Of a DNA stretch of 64,000 bases, positions 1 to 9,659 are shown one piece after another. Within the stretch, counting starts at the first letter, position 1. The number at the start of each line of letters is the position of its first letter. The stretch comes from Ypsolopha sequella (taxonomy: Eukaryota > Arthropoda > Insecta > Lepidoptera > Ypsolophidae): NCBI GenBank assembly GCA_934047225.1, contig OW203986.1:20773221-20837220 (forward strand). Direction: 5' to 3'. The position numbers and the translations under genes are program-made. The notes under the pieces were generated by a model. That model saw only the letters and a program-made list of their open reading frames with translations, made no database searches and was not told the DNA's origin.

Positions 1-401
1 ATTGAATTACAGAAATTTATGAAGTCAGAAATCTGTAAGAAAATTTCGGCAATTTCATAGAACCTATTGTTTATACTAATGACCTATTTGTTATATTGTC
101 TATACAGGCGTTATGTTCTTGATCTAAACAGGGTATTGATTTGGTCCGCAACTCCGCTCGCGTGGGTGTTGATAAAAGGGCTATTTTAAAGAACAGCCTA
201 AAAAATAAAACTACAATGGGAGATGGAGATATACCTTTTTCCATTTGTCCTACAATTTTCTTGAAATATGCCCACTGAAGCGTCAAGCCTAAGCAAGAAC
301 CTGATAAAATATAAAATAAAATATAGGTATGATGCAGACAGATAACAACTAAAAATCAAAACTATAACATTATTATTCTTGAAGTACCTGATTACGATAA
401 G
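1..401. other. Intergenic; retrotransposon-tail-like scrap
   Basis: No gene seen. The minus strand at about 140-200 carries a CACGCGAGCGGAGTTGCGG motif resembling the GC-rich tails that follow many lepidopteran non-LTR elements (compare 36955-37010). The open frame over 71-286 has no recognisable domain and is probably chance. Confidence 0.3.
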
Positions 402-801
402 TTAGAGCGTTTTCACACTATCCGATACGATATCGTTATCGGAAGCCGATCCGATATTGGAGCAAGTAAAATGTATGAAATTGTATCTGCCTATCTCATG
501 TTCCTCAATGATATCTGACCTGATATTTAGAGAGTCCTGTTGGGGCCCCATGGGTCTATCGGACGATAATGTATAAGATGTTGAAGGCATAACTAAACTG
601 AATTGACAGTACTAATATTAATTTCTTAATTGTAAAATAGTCTTTAAACGAGTGTAAAAAGTGAAAAATTTATTGCTGTCAGCTTGTTTTAGTTAGCCTT
701 CCAAATGCACTTTCAATGTTAGCCGCCTACGCTGAGTTCTTCACTTTGAAACTTTGCGCCATATATGAAGTATGTGTAAGGTTAGTGTGAAAACGCTCTT
801 A
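402..801. mobile_element. PIF/Harbinger-like MITE
   Basis: Perfect 16-bp terminal inverted repeats, GAGCGTTTTCACACTA at 405-420 and its reverse complement at 783-798, are each flanked by TTA (402-404 and 799-801). A 3-bp TTA duplication is the hallmark of PIF/Harbinger transposons. The roughly 394-bp body has no transposase frame, so this is a non-autonomous copy. A second dyad, CCGATACGATATCGTTATCGG, lies just inside the left end. Superfamily placement rests on duplication length and TIR only. Confidence 0.7.
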
Positions 802-1204
802 CGGTGAGAGTATCTGTTAAAAAATGCCGTCGGGTCTCCTGCGCTTGTAAATAACAAACCTTGCCTGAAACGTTTCCAACCTATAGACCTCTTCACGTTG
901 CTCGGAAAAATAAACTTATAAAAGGCTTTGACTCGACTTCTTGTGAGCCAGTTAGCTCCTGTACAAAGTCTCATAAAAGTCTATTGAGTCATTTTGAAGA
1001 CACAATTTCACGAGCCTGGGGCGGCGATTCGGGCCTGTGCGGAAAAATTGCGAAGGCAGATGTCGAGTGATTATTGGGACGTGTTGATTTTTTAAAACTA
1101 AATCTTAAGGGAGTCTATCAAATAATGACTCTAGAAAAAGACAAAACGCATTTTAAGGGTCGTATTGTCGTTTGTAATAAAATGTTAAGAAATAATAATG
1201 ACGT
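802..1204. other. No gene seen
   Basis: Overlapping open frames on both strands (741-974 and 861-1070) have no recognisable domain. From 1190 an AAT-rich stretch leads into the tail of the next element. Confidence 0.4.
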
Positions 1205-1601
1205 CCAAAATAATAATAATAATAAAATTCTTTATTGCACTAAAAATTGTACAGAAGGCGAACTTAATGCTATCTAGCATTGTCTTCCAGTTAACCTTTG
1301 GTGCTGTGGATCGTTATTGGGTAGTGCCGGGAAAGGTATCGTAGAAACAATACAGAATATACAGAATATATTATCGTAGAATAAATGACAGAGGCATTAA
1401 AATATTCATTCAAATATTCATTCAACAAACGGAGCATAATATCTACATAATCTACATATAAAACAAATGTACTTACTATAAAATACAAATAATAAAAAAA
1501 TACATACATACATATATACAAATACATATTATTTAAATATAATATGCAATTAAGAGAAAGATTCAAAACTCATACAAGGATTGATAAAAGTAAATGAGCT
1601 A

Positions 1602-4136
1602 TTAATTACTTTGCATATGTAAAAAGTGCTGCATGACTCTATTTTTAAAAACAGCTATTGATGAAGACTCTCGAATAATGAGTGGTAAGCTATTCCAAAG
1701 ACGTATTGCGTAAATTGTGAATGAATTTGTAAACATGTCAGTTTTATGTGAGGGGGTGCACAAAAGTAAATGGTTCTCTGGGCGATGAAGGCGACCAAGG
1801 GAATCACGGGAAACGAAACTTTCTTTCAGGTAAGAGGGGGAGAGGGGATCATTGAGGATGTTCCAAAGAAGCGTTAAAATATGAGCGTTACGTCGATTTC
1901 GGATATTAAGCCAGTTAAGATCAGAACGGGATTGCGACACATGGTCGTACTTACGGAGGCCAAAAATGTACCGTATGAATAAATTAAGGAGACGATCAAG
2001 CTTATTTAACAATCCTTCAGTAAGATCAGGGTAACAGACATCGGCATAGTCTAAGATGGGGAGCAAGAGTGAATTAATCAGCATGATCTTAGCAGAATAT
2101 GGTAAAAATCTTTGCATTCGTTTAAGAGAGTGTATAGATCCAAAGATCTTTTTGCTAAGTTCAGAGACATGCAGGTCCCATGACATATTGTTCTGGATAT
2201 AGAGCCCCAGATTCTTTACAGATTTACAGAACTTAAGAGGTGTGCTATTTAAACAGACTGGGGGAAGTGAGCTGAGGTCCATTTTGTCTATGAGAGCCCT
2301 GCTGCCAACTATCATGACCTGTGTTTTTGATGGGTTTATAAGGAGTCCGAATTGTTCTGTCCATTTACTTATGTGGTCTAGGTCAGAAGTCATTTTCTGT
2401 ATAGCTACTGAAATTAGGTCCTGCTTAAAGGACATATAGAGTTGCAGGTCGTCAGCGTACATATGATAACAACTAAAGTTAATGACGGATGTGAGGGTGT
2501 TTATAAAGACGGAGAATAGAAGAGGGGATAGCACACCACCCTGAGGGACGCCAGCTGTAACGTCACACCAATCAGAGAAATTATCATCAGAGCGTATACG
2601 CTGCTGTCGGCCATAGAGATACGAATGGAACCACTTAGTAGCTGAATCAGAAATATTTAAAGAACGGAGGATGGCCAGGAGGATATCATAGTCAACACAA
2701 TTAAAAGCGCTGCTGAAATCAAGAAGGGTAAGGAGGGTGAGTTGCCTATCATCCATAGCTTTACGAAAGTCGTCAGTAATCTTAATGAGAGCAGTACATG
2801 TACTGTGGGATGGACGAAATCCCGATTGAAATGGATTTAAAAGTTCATTTGAGTGAAGAAAATTCATTAATTGACGATTGACCACCCGTTCGAGAACTTT
2901 AGAGAGAAAAGGAAGTATAGAGATTGGACGGTAGTCTTTGAACTCCAAGGGTTCAGAAATTTTAGGAACTGGAACCATGTATGCCAGTTTCCACGATGCA
3001 GGGAAAGTATTTGATGTTAGAGAAAAGTTCACAATGTGGGTAACGACAGGGAGAATGATTTCCAGAATAGGGAGGAGAAGATCACGGCCAATAGTGTCGT
3101 GGCCTACAGCTTTACTTGGGATAGAGAGAATAATTTTACGAATATCGGAGACGAGAACTGGTGTGAAATCAAAAGTATGATGAGACAGAGAAGGAGCAGC
3201 TGAGATGCGTTGAATGGTACTATCTTTTAATATTGGATCAATGGTGTGTGGGGGGGAGGAAAAATGTTTATTTAATCCATTAATATCCAAGGATGGGTTA
3301 AGAATTTGCCGACATTTGCCAAACCCCAGAGTACGGAGAAATTGCCAGAGATTTTTAGGATTGCATTTTTCGATAGAAGTGTGTATATGGCGTCGTTTCG
3401 CATTCCTAACCATCTGATTGCAGTGGTTCCTAGCACTTTTAAACCTATTCCAGTTGCTTTCAGATGGGTGTTTTTTATGCTTGCGTCTGAGTTTATCCCT
3501 AGTGGCCATGACCTTACGTATTTCTCCAGTAAGCCAAGGTGTAGGCGGACGTTTCATACGGACTGGGTGTATAGGAGCATGGACATCATAGAGTTCAGTC
3601 ACTATTTTGTTAAATAGTTCTATTTTGTCATCAATTGTCTCGGCATGCTCTAACTCGGACCAATTGATGGCCTTAGCATCAATTATAAGTTTGTCAACAG
3701 ACATGGCAGCAAAGTTTCGCTGAAGTATGATCTTTGGCTTAGGCTTAGGAATTTTCAATTTGTATGAGGCATAGATAAGGTCATGATGGGAAAAGCCAGA
3801 TGCCGTGAACTGGCCATGGCACGCAATTCGGTCTGAATTAGGGGTAAGAATAAGGTCTAACAAGGTATGCGAGTCACCCACATGATGAGTAGCATCAAGT
3901 GGCATAATTGAGACATTGACAGATGACGTAAGAGACCGCAGGTTATTCGATCGAGTATCATCACATAGCAGGTTTGTGTTTAAATCACCCATAATAACAG
4001 CATGCTCATATTCGGGCAAATGTGTGACCAGTAAATGTTCCAGTGTGTTGAAGTAATCAATTGTTGGTGGGGGGTACACAACACCTAATAGAAATTTTGC
4101 AGTAGTAAAATCTAGTTCAATGAACATATATTCCAT
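1602..4136 (-). CDS. Non-LTR retrotransposon ORF2: endonuclease (partial) plus reverse transcriptase
   Basis: An 844-codon open frame. The first 140 or so residues are the C-terminal part of an apurinic-type endonuclease: GDLN at residues about 50-53 and an SHHDLIYA segment near 118 match the conserved Asn and Ser-Asp-His blocks. The reverse transcriptase follows, with DYRPISILP, motif A LLDFSSAFNCVD (about 471-482), motif B GVPQGGVLSP (about 528) and the catalytic YADD (560-563). The rest is the Cys/His-poor C-terminal region of these proteins. The enzyme nicks chromosomal DNA and copies its own RNA at the nick. The frame really begins upstream: 4625-4690 on the same strand encodes GGVAIYLRSDI of the endonuclease, in the same frame once the insertion at 4191-4620 is ignored. 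No internal stop occurs, so the copy looks fairly young, but it cannot be active because it is truncated and interrupted. Confidence 0.9.
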   Translation of the reverse strand: MEYMFIELDFTTAKFLLGVVYPPPTIDYFNTLEHLLVTHLPEYEHAVIMGDLNTNLLCDDTRSNNLRSLTSSVNVSIMPLDATHHVGDSHTLLDLILTPNSDRIACHGQFTASGFSHHDLIYASYKLKIPKPKPKIILQRNFAAMSVDKLIIDAKAINWSELEHAETIDDKIELFNKIVTELYDVHAPIHPVRMKRPPTPWLTGEIRKVMATRDKLRRKHKKHPSESNWNRFKSARNHCNQMVRNAKRRHIHTSIEKCNPKNLWQFLRTLGFGKCRQILNPSLDINGLNKHFSSPPHTIDPILKDSTIQRISAAPSLSHHTFDFTPVLVSDIRKIILSIPSKAVGHDTIGRDLLLPILEIILPVVTHIVNFSLTSNTFPASWKLAYMVPVPKISEPLEFKDYRPISILPFLSKVLERVVNRQLMNFLHSNELLNPFQSGFRPSHSTCTALIKITDDFRKAMDDRQLTLLTLLDFSSAFNCVDYDILLAILRSLNISDSATKWFHSYLYGRQQRIRSDDNFSDWCDVTAGVPQGGVLSPLLFSVFINTLTSVINFSCYHMYADDLQLYMSFKQDLISVAIQKMTSDLDHISKWTEQFGLLINPSKTQVMIVGSRALIDKMDLSSLPPVCLNSTPLKFCKSVKNLGLYIQNNMSWDLHVSELSKKIFGSIHSLKRMQRFLPYSAKIMLINSLLLPILDYADVCYPDLTEGLLNKLDRLLNLFIRYIFGLRKYDHVSQSRSDLNWLNIRNRRNAHILTLLWNILNDPLSPSYLKESFVSRDSLGRLHRPENHLLLCTPSHKTDMFTNSFTIYAIRLWNSLPLIIRESSSIAVFKNRVMQHFLHMQSN

Positions 4137-4237
4137 GAATGGCTTGTCCCTGTTATATTCAGAGGGTGAATGTGAAATAATTTTATATTTGATTTATATA
4201 AAAACGGCTCACCTCAATACGTGTTATGATCGGGAAA

Positions 4238-4278
4238 GCCGACCAGTTTCAGCAGATTTAGACTGCCTTCATCTGGGC
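4238..4278 (-). ncRNA. Hammerhead-ribozyme-like motif
   Basis: On the minus strand the order is: GCC (stem I), CAGATGA (core, canonical CUGANGA with one change, U4 to A), a stem II of 4-5 bp (AGGCAG with CTGCT, loop of 7), GAAA, a minimal stem III (C..G with a 2-nt loop), GUC (cleavage triplet) and GGC closing stem I. Hammerhead motifs with very short stem III are known from Penelope-like elements, matching the host fragment. The core substitution suggests reduced or lost cleavage. Confidence 0.5.
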
Positions 4279-4290
4279 GAGTAAAGACGT

Positions 4291-4620
4291 TTACGCGACG
4301 ACGTTACGCCTCACACTGCGGGCTGCGGCTCGCAGGGCTCGGGATGACATCGATGCAGATGGTATTGGTGGTCGGACCGGTAGGGCGTCCGCACAATTAG
4401 TTACTTCCGGGCTTGCGTTACTAATTACCGGAGTGACACCAAACAACGATAAACACGCGGAACTTATAGTATCTACGTCACTTTCAGTAAAGTCTGTGAG
4501 TGATCCGGTAACTGTTTTTAGCACAGGTTTCCACACCGCGGGCAAAGCCCAACCACTGTCTCTATTGAAATTCGGACGTCGGCTTATTTCTATGGATTCG
4601 CGAATTTTACGTTTAATTCT
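4291..4620 (-). pseudogene. Penelope-like protein, C-terminal remnant
   Basis: An open frame runs from the left edge of the insertion (4620) to a stop just below 4291, about 109 codons with no true start. Order: basic segment RIKRKIRESIEISRRPNF, then NRDSG and an AVWKPVL block, then a Ser/Thr/Val-rich stretch and an Arg/Ala-rich tail ending SVRRNVVA. In Penelope-like proteins the corresponding block follows reverse transcriptase and GIY-YIG nuclease domains, both absent here. The surviving piece is too short for any activity. Confidence 0.6.
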
Positions 4621-4700
4621 ATAATTTTATATTTAATATCGGAGCGGAGATATATCGCAACCCCGCCACTACCTGCACCGGTTCGTACAACTAAAATACA

Positions 4701-5299
4701 ACTTTAGCTATGAACAATATATGCAAGTAGTTAACTATATGCAAAAACACATTTTTTATTATATCGGACTTTTTTAGGCTAAATTCACGGCTATGGGAAA
4801 TCCAATCAATGACTTTGAAGCTGCTGTAATATCATCAAAATATGTTTTTTGCATTTTAAACTATTTGTGTACGTTGTCCTTAGCTGTAAATAAAGTCGCA
4901 TGACTGGTATTCAAAATATGAAATAACGCGAGAATAGCCACCTTGGAGTCCTTAAGTTTTTAGTAGGCAATAAAAAAATAATAACATTTGCGAACTGGGA
5001 ACTCTTGCCTTTCATGCAAATAAAGGCTTAAACTTCTATGTAAAGGCACCAAAATACTCTTAATCCCTGGTCTGCTGTGTAATATGAGTCATATAAAAGT
5101 TAATACAACTAATTATAAATAAATATATGTATTAATAAATAATTTATTTTCTTGTTTAGACCAAATAAAAAATATTTTCAGTGGCTTTCTAAATGACTTC
5201 TTTTACTGTTCTTTAACGTCTCCAATACTTTCATCTAAACCTATTTTGTTTATAAGCTGATTAGCCTTTGGCCTGCGGCTCTGCCTGCGTTTATTCAAT
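4701..5299. other. No gene seen
   Basis: AT-rich sequence beyond the truncation point of the non-LTR element. No open frame, TIR or tandem repeat was recognised. Confidence 0.4.
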
Positions 5300-5560
5300 C
5301 TTTGGTCTTTATTTTATCAATACCTCTAACAGCCAATACGAGTATGTTGACCAGGGTCACTACGATGATAATAAAAGAAACTGCACCAAATTCGTTAAAT
5401 GGTTCTCGAGTTAAAACGGAATATACATACATACAGACAGACAAAAATTTTCGTAAGTAGTTAAGGCCTCAATACAATACTAATATTCCATTTAAAATTT
5501 CGCAGAAATGTTCAATGTACAGAAACGATCTTTTTACTACATTATTATTAGTACAGACAA
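5300..5560 (+). repeat. Dispersed repeat, copy 1 (partner at 38205-38400)
   Basis: Shared blocks in the same order as at 38205-38400: TATGTTGACCAGGGT, a run of CAGACAGAC, then ATTTAAAATTTC and AAATGTTCA/AAATGTTTAG, then a TACAGA(A/C)AC segment. Both copies lie on the plus strand. No coding capacity; the class is unknown. Confidence 0.5.
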
Positions 5561-5648
5561 CGACATTCTATGTCGTTGAGTATAGATTATTAAACCCTTC
5601 CTATAAGAAGAGAAGCAGCTCATCTGCAGCAAGCCTAATTTGAGAAAA

Positions 5649-5714
5649 ACATTATTTAGGTTAAAGTATTTTTTAAGGTGATGACCTTAAAAAATTCTTT
5701 AACCTAAATAATGT
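5649..5714. repeat. Near-perfect 66-nt hairpin
   Basis: Arms of 31 nt (5649-5679 and 5684-5714) pair at 30 of 31 positions around a GATG loop. The outer arm is ACATTATTTAGGTTAAAG. It could be a tiny MITE end-to-end fusion or a small-RNA precursor; the almost complete pairing is more like a recent palindrome than a typical animal pre-miRNA. Confidence 0.75.
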
Positions 5715-5790
5715 CCGTGCAAAGGTCCCAGTTACTCCAGGCGGAAAGACCCGCAGTGCGAAAGGGACGAAATCGGGGAAAATTGATAAG
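5715..5790 (+). repeat. Shared module (GTGCAAAGGTCCC...CCGCAGTGCGA)
   Basis: This segment matches the reverse complement of about 53975-54045 (GTCCGTGCAAAGGTCCC, GGAAAGACCCGCAGTGCGA, GGGACAAA) and, more weakly, a stretch inside the two TTAA-flanked MITEs at 49.6 and 62.9 kb. It is probably the surviving interior of a related MITE. Confidence 0.6.
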
Positions 5791-7529
5791 AAGTCTCTTT
5801 TAAATTAATACAAAATTAACTATAGAAATTTCCTTAACCAGTAATTTAGGCATTGTTAAAACCAATCTAAATATATACTTTGAATCCTGTATGCTCTCCC
5901 AATTTGTCAAAATATCAAAAAAAGTTTGAATTTAGACCTTATTTCAATAATTATTTCTATCGAGTGAAATTCCTCCAATCGGGTTTCTGATAGTCCATAA
6001 TCTAGAAAAAGGTCCCAAAACTGTTATACTAATTTATTTAACTTGTCACTTATTTTGAACACCAGATAGTGTCGATTTTGACGATATACTCCCTTAATCG
6101 AGGATTGCAGTTTTATTTTGTTACCTTAAAGGTCTACTTACACATACATTATAAACTGAATGACTTTCAAACTAAAATATATTTTTTGAAAGCCTTTTTT
6201 ACTTCTCTAGTAGCATAAATCTATATATCTTTAGTTTGCATATTCACATAATAGATTTTAGTTTGAAAATAATTCAACACTTTGATGCAGTTTATGAGTC
6301 CGTGAGGAGTATACTAGGGAATTGCAATTTTGATTGCAACTTGGGAATTGTTATTTTTAAAATGTCGATGTTTTCCTGCATCCGTATTTTCCTGTAACCT
6401 TCGTTATTAGTGATCTTCAATAAAATATAATTTTGTTTTTCTATTATCAGATTACTGCAAAACGATGATTCCAACTAATAAATCTGCTTCCAATCTTAAT
6501 TCTAGTGCCTTCGATACTTCGATAGTATTCGTTCAATTAAACTGCAAACACCAGGCTCTCTCAGACACGACACATCTTACTGCGGAACGAGGAAGCTTAA
6601 TGGGATGTAAAATTGCGCAATTCTGTAATATCAGTGCAAGGCAAAGTATCACATGAACCCAAAAAGCTGAGGGATGCGATGTTTGTCGTGTAATAGCGCT
6701 TATTTTGTCACATTCGCATCGTATAACCACCGAGGATGTTGCAGAAGCGCGCAAAATAACGCGGGTCGCGCGGTAATGGCCGACGCCTCTGATTTATATT
6801 TTCTTTTATGTGCCACTGAAATGGCTTCCTATATAGAATGTTTCTTTCTCGTATACAGGAGTCAAAGGAGTCAGTTAGAAACTCGATATATGTGTTCATC
6901 TATGTACGCTGTATGTTTATTGTTTACGTTATAACCGAAAATGTTGTTTGCGCGGCCGGTTGTTGAAAACGGGTATTTTTAGTTTATTGCTTTTAGCTGA
7001 ACTCGTTTTAACTTTCACATCAGAATTTTTCGTTCTATGACATGAATATGAATATTTAACAAAGCTGCAGCTTTTTGTAAAAACGCTCTTTATTTTTAGG
7101 AAATAAGCCAGCAACTCCTGAATTATTTTCCAACCTATTGTAAAGTGTTCTGTTCGGAGCAAAACTGAAGCGATTCTTTCCCACTCCGAAGATACTTTGT
7201 TCAAATAAATCAAGCAGCGTAGCACACACGGCGGAGATAAGGAGTGGAGGGTTTCATAAATCGTTATTAACTACCGTTTCCGAGTCCCTTTTCAAGTCGA
7301 GTAGTCACCGCTTGTGATAGTTCACTCAATATACGAAGCGATAGGGATTTGCTATACTCGTATTTGGACAGCAATTACATAGATAATATTGAGAAATTAA
7401 TAATCGGGCGAATAAAAATATAATTAGCGACTTCAAATATAAGATATTGTGGTAGGTTTATAGTAAAAGTGGAAGAGCGTTGTCGCCAACAAACTACTCA
7501 GTAGTTTGGCGAAGATTACTATTTGTAAC
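5791..7529. other. No gene seen
   Basis: Several overlapping 60-100-codon frames on both strands (6465-7225) show no domain. A short hairpin, CGCCAACAAACTACTC with AGTAGTTTGGCG, lies at about 7490-7516. Confidence 0.35.
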
Positions 7530-7590
7530 TACCTATGATGTGTTGAAAAAAATACCGAAGCGTGCTATTGAAAATACTGAGTGGGTGAAT

Positions 7591-7996
7591 TTAAGGGGCT
7601 TCACAATGCTAAACATCAGTTTTGCATAGGATTCAGTTCTGTCAATGTAGACGGTAAAAATTTGAAAAAAATATTGTGTTTTTTGACTCAAGACAATTAT
7701 TAATTACACTTTTAGATAAACTTACTTTCAATCTTGTTTTAATTATAATACTTTTAAAAAGCCAAGAATTTCACAAAAAATCTATTCAGTTCCCATATTT
7801 CAAAAGCGATTGAAACGAAACCTACACACGCAGATACTTACTAGAAAAAACCATCTTTATTACATAAGGAAATTATAGTTAATGTCCTAAGTACCCACTA
7901 TTTCAAAATAACTGAAGTATAGCGTGCGTGGCATCTGATTAGAGCAGGATAGACAGTTAAAAAACAAATGAATTTTAGCATTGTGCAGCCCCTTAA
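7591..7996. mobile_element. TTAA-flanked (piggyBac-type) MITE, family A
   Basis: TTAA at 7591-7594 and 7993-7996 encloses TIRs GGGGCTTCACAATGCTAAA (7595-7613) and its partner (7974-7992), matching at 18 of 19 positions. TTAA target duplication is characteristic of piggyBac-type transposition. No transposase frame; non-autonomous. Confidence 0.75.
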
Positions 7997-8034
7997 GGTA
8001 TGAAATCGAAAATATTTCACCAAAAGTTAAAAAA

Positions 8035-8115
8035 TAGATGCGACGACGAGCGAAGCGAGGAGGAGCGTGTTAGGTTTACATGTAAGAGCCGAGCGGAGCG
8101 AGGCGACGTCCCTAG
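8035..8115 (+). repeat. GAGCG/GAGCC-rich patch
   Basis: A run of GAGCGAAGCGAGG, GAGCGTG and GAGCCGAGCGGAGCGAGGCGAC in otherwise AT-rich DNA. The same wording recurs at 15090-15125 (GAGCCGAGCGAAG, GGAGCGGAGCGAGGCGAC), suggesting a shared repeat fragment. Confidence 0.45.
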
Positions 8116-8869
8116 TTCTTTATTTAAAATTAAATTGGTACTAAAATAAAACATTGTTCGCCTGAGAATTATTCAACTCAACTTAAATTTGTATTTTCAA
8201 GTAGCCGTTTTCAACATTTTTACTCGCCCACAGTCTTTCGCCCACTTAGTATTTTAGTACGCTATATATTCAGTATTTTTGACACCTTAAGTTTGAATTT
8301 ATATTCGCTCGTTTAAATACTACCCTATAATGTTTTTTCAGAAACAATTATTCTGTTTTCAGTTAAATTTTTTACTGAAACGCGTTCTTATTCTTAACAA
8401 GATCGCGTATCTTAGCACCGGGAAGAAAAATGCTCCAAACGCCAGAACAAATGACGTAGAAACATTAGAACGGAGGAACATAATTCCCGTGTTCGCCGGA
8501 AGTTATTCGGTGGGCAAATATAAATCAAATGTAAACAGCACTCACGGGGTTCAGATAAGAATGCGTAGAACAAAAGACCTAATAAATCACCACTTAGCGC
8601 TGCACTCAACGCTCGTCTGTGTTGAGTTTCATCTACATTTCTGTTTGTGAAACTGGTGTGTATGAATAACAAAATGTGTGTACATTATGTACAGTTTGTT
8701 GACCAAGTGAGGTATCCTACCCTTCGATCTATGTCGTTGTTTATTTATTAAATTAATAATAAGGATTATATACTTTTTATTCTACTATATTTTTCCATTA
8801 TATTTAATATTCTATTTTATAATGATTATATACTTATACTTATATTATAGAATGAAAAAAATAAGTTAG
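8116..8869. other. No gene seen
   Basis: Frames at 8330-8650 (+) and 8412-8672 (-) overlap and lack recognisable motifs. AT-rich beyond 8740. Confidence 0.35.
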
Positions 8870-9145
8870 ATGGGAAAGAAGAGCAATGAAGAGGTGCAGA
8901 TTGTAAACGAAAAGCGAGTTTTAATGAAGACCATAGTTAAGGGGAAAGATGTTGGGACAATCGATACGATAAGACAATTTTATCAAAAACATAATTGAAG
9001 GAAAAGTGAAGGGAAATGAAACAGAGGATAGCATTGGAGAACATTCGTGGATCAGGTGAAAGAAAAAGTAAATTTCGTGTCGTATTCAGAAGTTAAAGAA
9101 ATGGCGGATTGCTGAAGTGGATGGAGAAGACTTCACTAGGATCAG
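8870..9145 (+). pseudogene. Non-LTR retrotransposon ORF2 C-terminal remnant
   Basis: Read across two or three frames, this stretch carries the C-terminal wording common in insect non-LTR elements: NEKRVLMKTIVKGKD, then IIEGKVKGN, then VDQVKEKVNFVSYSEVKEMA and finally SGWRRLH followed by a stop. Frameshifts separate the blocks, so it is a dead 3' scrap. The rest of the element is absent. Confidence 0.6.
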
Positions 9146-9502
9146 CTAGGATTATGTGGTTGACTCAGGTACACATACCTGAATAAGTGAAATAATAATA
9201 TTTCATACAAATGTTTGATTATTTAACGACATATAGATTGCGGTGGATACCTCACAAAAATTTCGACCGTACTTTATTTGAAGAGGTGCGGCTTCACTGG
9301 CTTGCACTATATCGTCTGCTATCATTTTTGTAGAACAAATACCTTTTCTTACAAAGACCTTTCCTTTTATAGTGCATACGTAAGAAAGGTCAATTGAAGT
9401 TATAAGAAAACGAAATGGACAGAGCGCTCCATCCGTAAGCCTTCGTGATCTAGTAACAATTACAAGGCCGTTTTCATTCGATACTTCTAGTCAGCACTGC
9501 AT

Positions 9503-9646
9503 TAACGGCCAGTTGCGGAAACGGTTTTTAAGTTTAATTAAATTTTAAAATGAATGCTGTCACTTTCATTGTCAAGAACAATGTAAGGGATGGCATCAAG
9601 TTTAAAGGTTCATTAAACTTAAAAACCCTTTCTGCAACTGGCTGTA
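9503..9646. mobile_element. Short hairpin MITE
   Basis: Inverted arms of about 38 bp: ACGGCCAGTTGCGGAAACGG followed by TTTTTAAGTTTAATTAAA at the left, with its complement ending CTGCAACTGGCTGT at the right. TTA/TAA flanks hint at a Harbinger-type duplication. No coding capacity. Confidence 0.6.
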
Positions 9647-9659
9647 AGTCTTTTTAAAA

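Larger units (their letters stand above)
4191..4620 (-). mobile_element. Penelope-like element 3' fragment, nested
   Basis: A 430-bp segment lies between two copies of ATAATTTTATATTT (4177-4190 and 4621-4634), a 14-bp target-site duplication. It interrupts the endonuclease frame of the surrounding non-LTR element; ignoring it plus one duplication restores that frame. On the minus strand it encodes the end of a protein with NFNRDSGWALPAVWKPV, the pattern seen at the C-terminus of insect Penelope-like proteins just after the GIY-YIG endonuclease. A short non-coding tail with a hammerhead-like motif follows. It is a 5'-truncated, dead insertion. Family naming is from motif memory and needs a protein search. 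Confidence 0.7.
1205..4700 (-). mobile_element. Non-LTR retrotransposon (CR1/Jockey group), 5'-truncated
   Basis: Reading on the minus strand, the element starts inside the endonuclease region at about 4700, runs through ORF2 to a stop at 1602, and has a 3' untranslated region of about 400 bp. It ends with a GGAAGACAATGC / GCCTTCTGTACA motif, an AATAAA signal near 1231-1236 and an (ATT)n tail (about 1205-1230). The conserved 3' motif and simple-repeat tail are typical of insect non-LTR elements. The 5' half (ORF1 and the start of the endonuclease) is missing, as expected from incomplete target-primed reverse transcription. A foreign 430-bp fragment interrupts it at 4191-4620. No flanking target-site duplication was found. 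The clade within CR1/Jockey is unresolved. Confidence 0.85.
7530..8290. mobile_element. Outer TIR element hosting a nested MITE
   Basis: Sequence at about 7538-7590 (GAAAATACTGAGTGGGTGAA at its inner end) matches the reverse complement of about 8236-8285 (inner end AAAATACTAAGTGGGCGAA). The TTAA-flanked MITE at 7591-7996 begins exactly at the inner edge of the left arm. The remaining interior includes the GAGCG-rich patch at 8040-8110. Exact outer ends and target duplication were not resolved. Confidence 0.5.

Noticed and set aside
1291..1566. 91-codon minus-strand frame
   Set aside because: Lies in the 3' untranslated region of the non-LTR element and is AT-driven.
2242..3617. Plus-strand frames across the ORF2 region
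   Set aside because: Shadows of the minus-strand ORF2.
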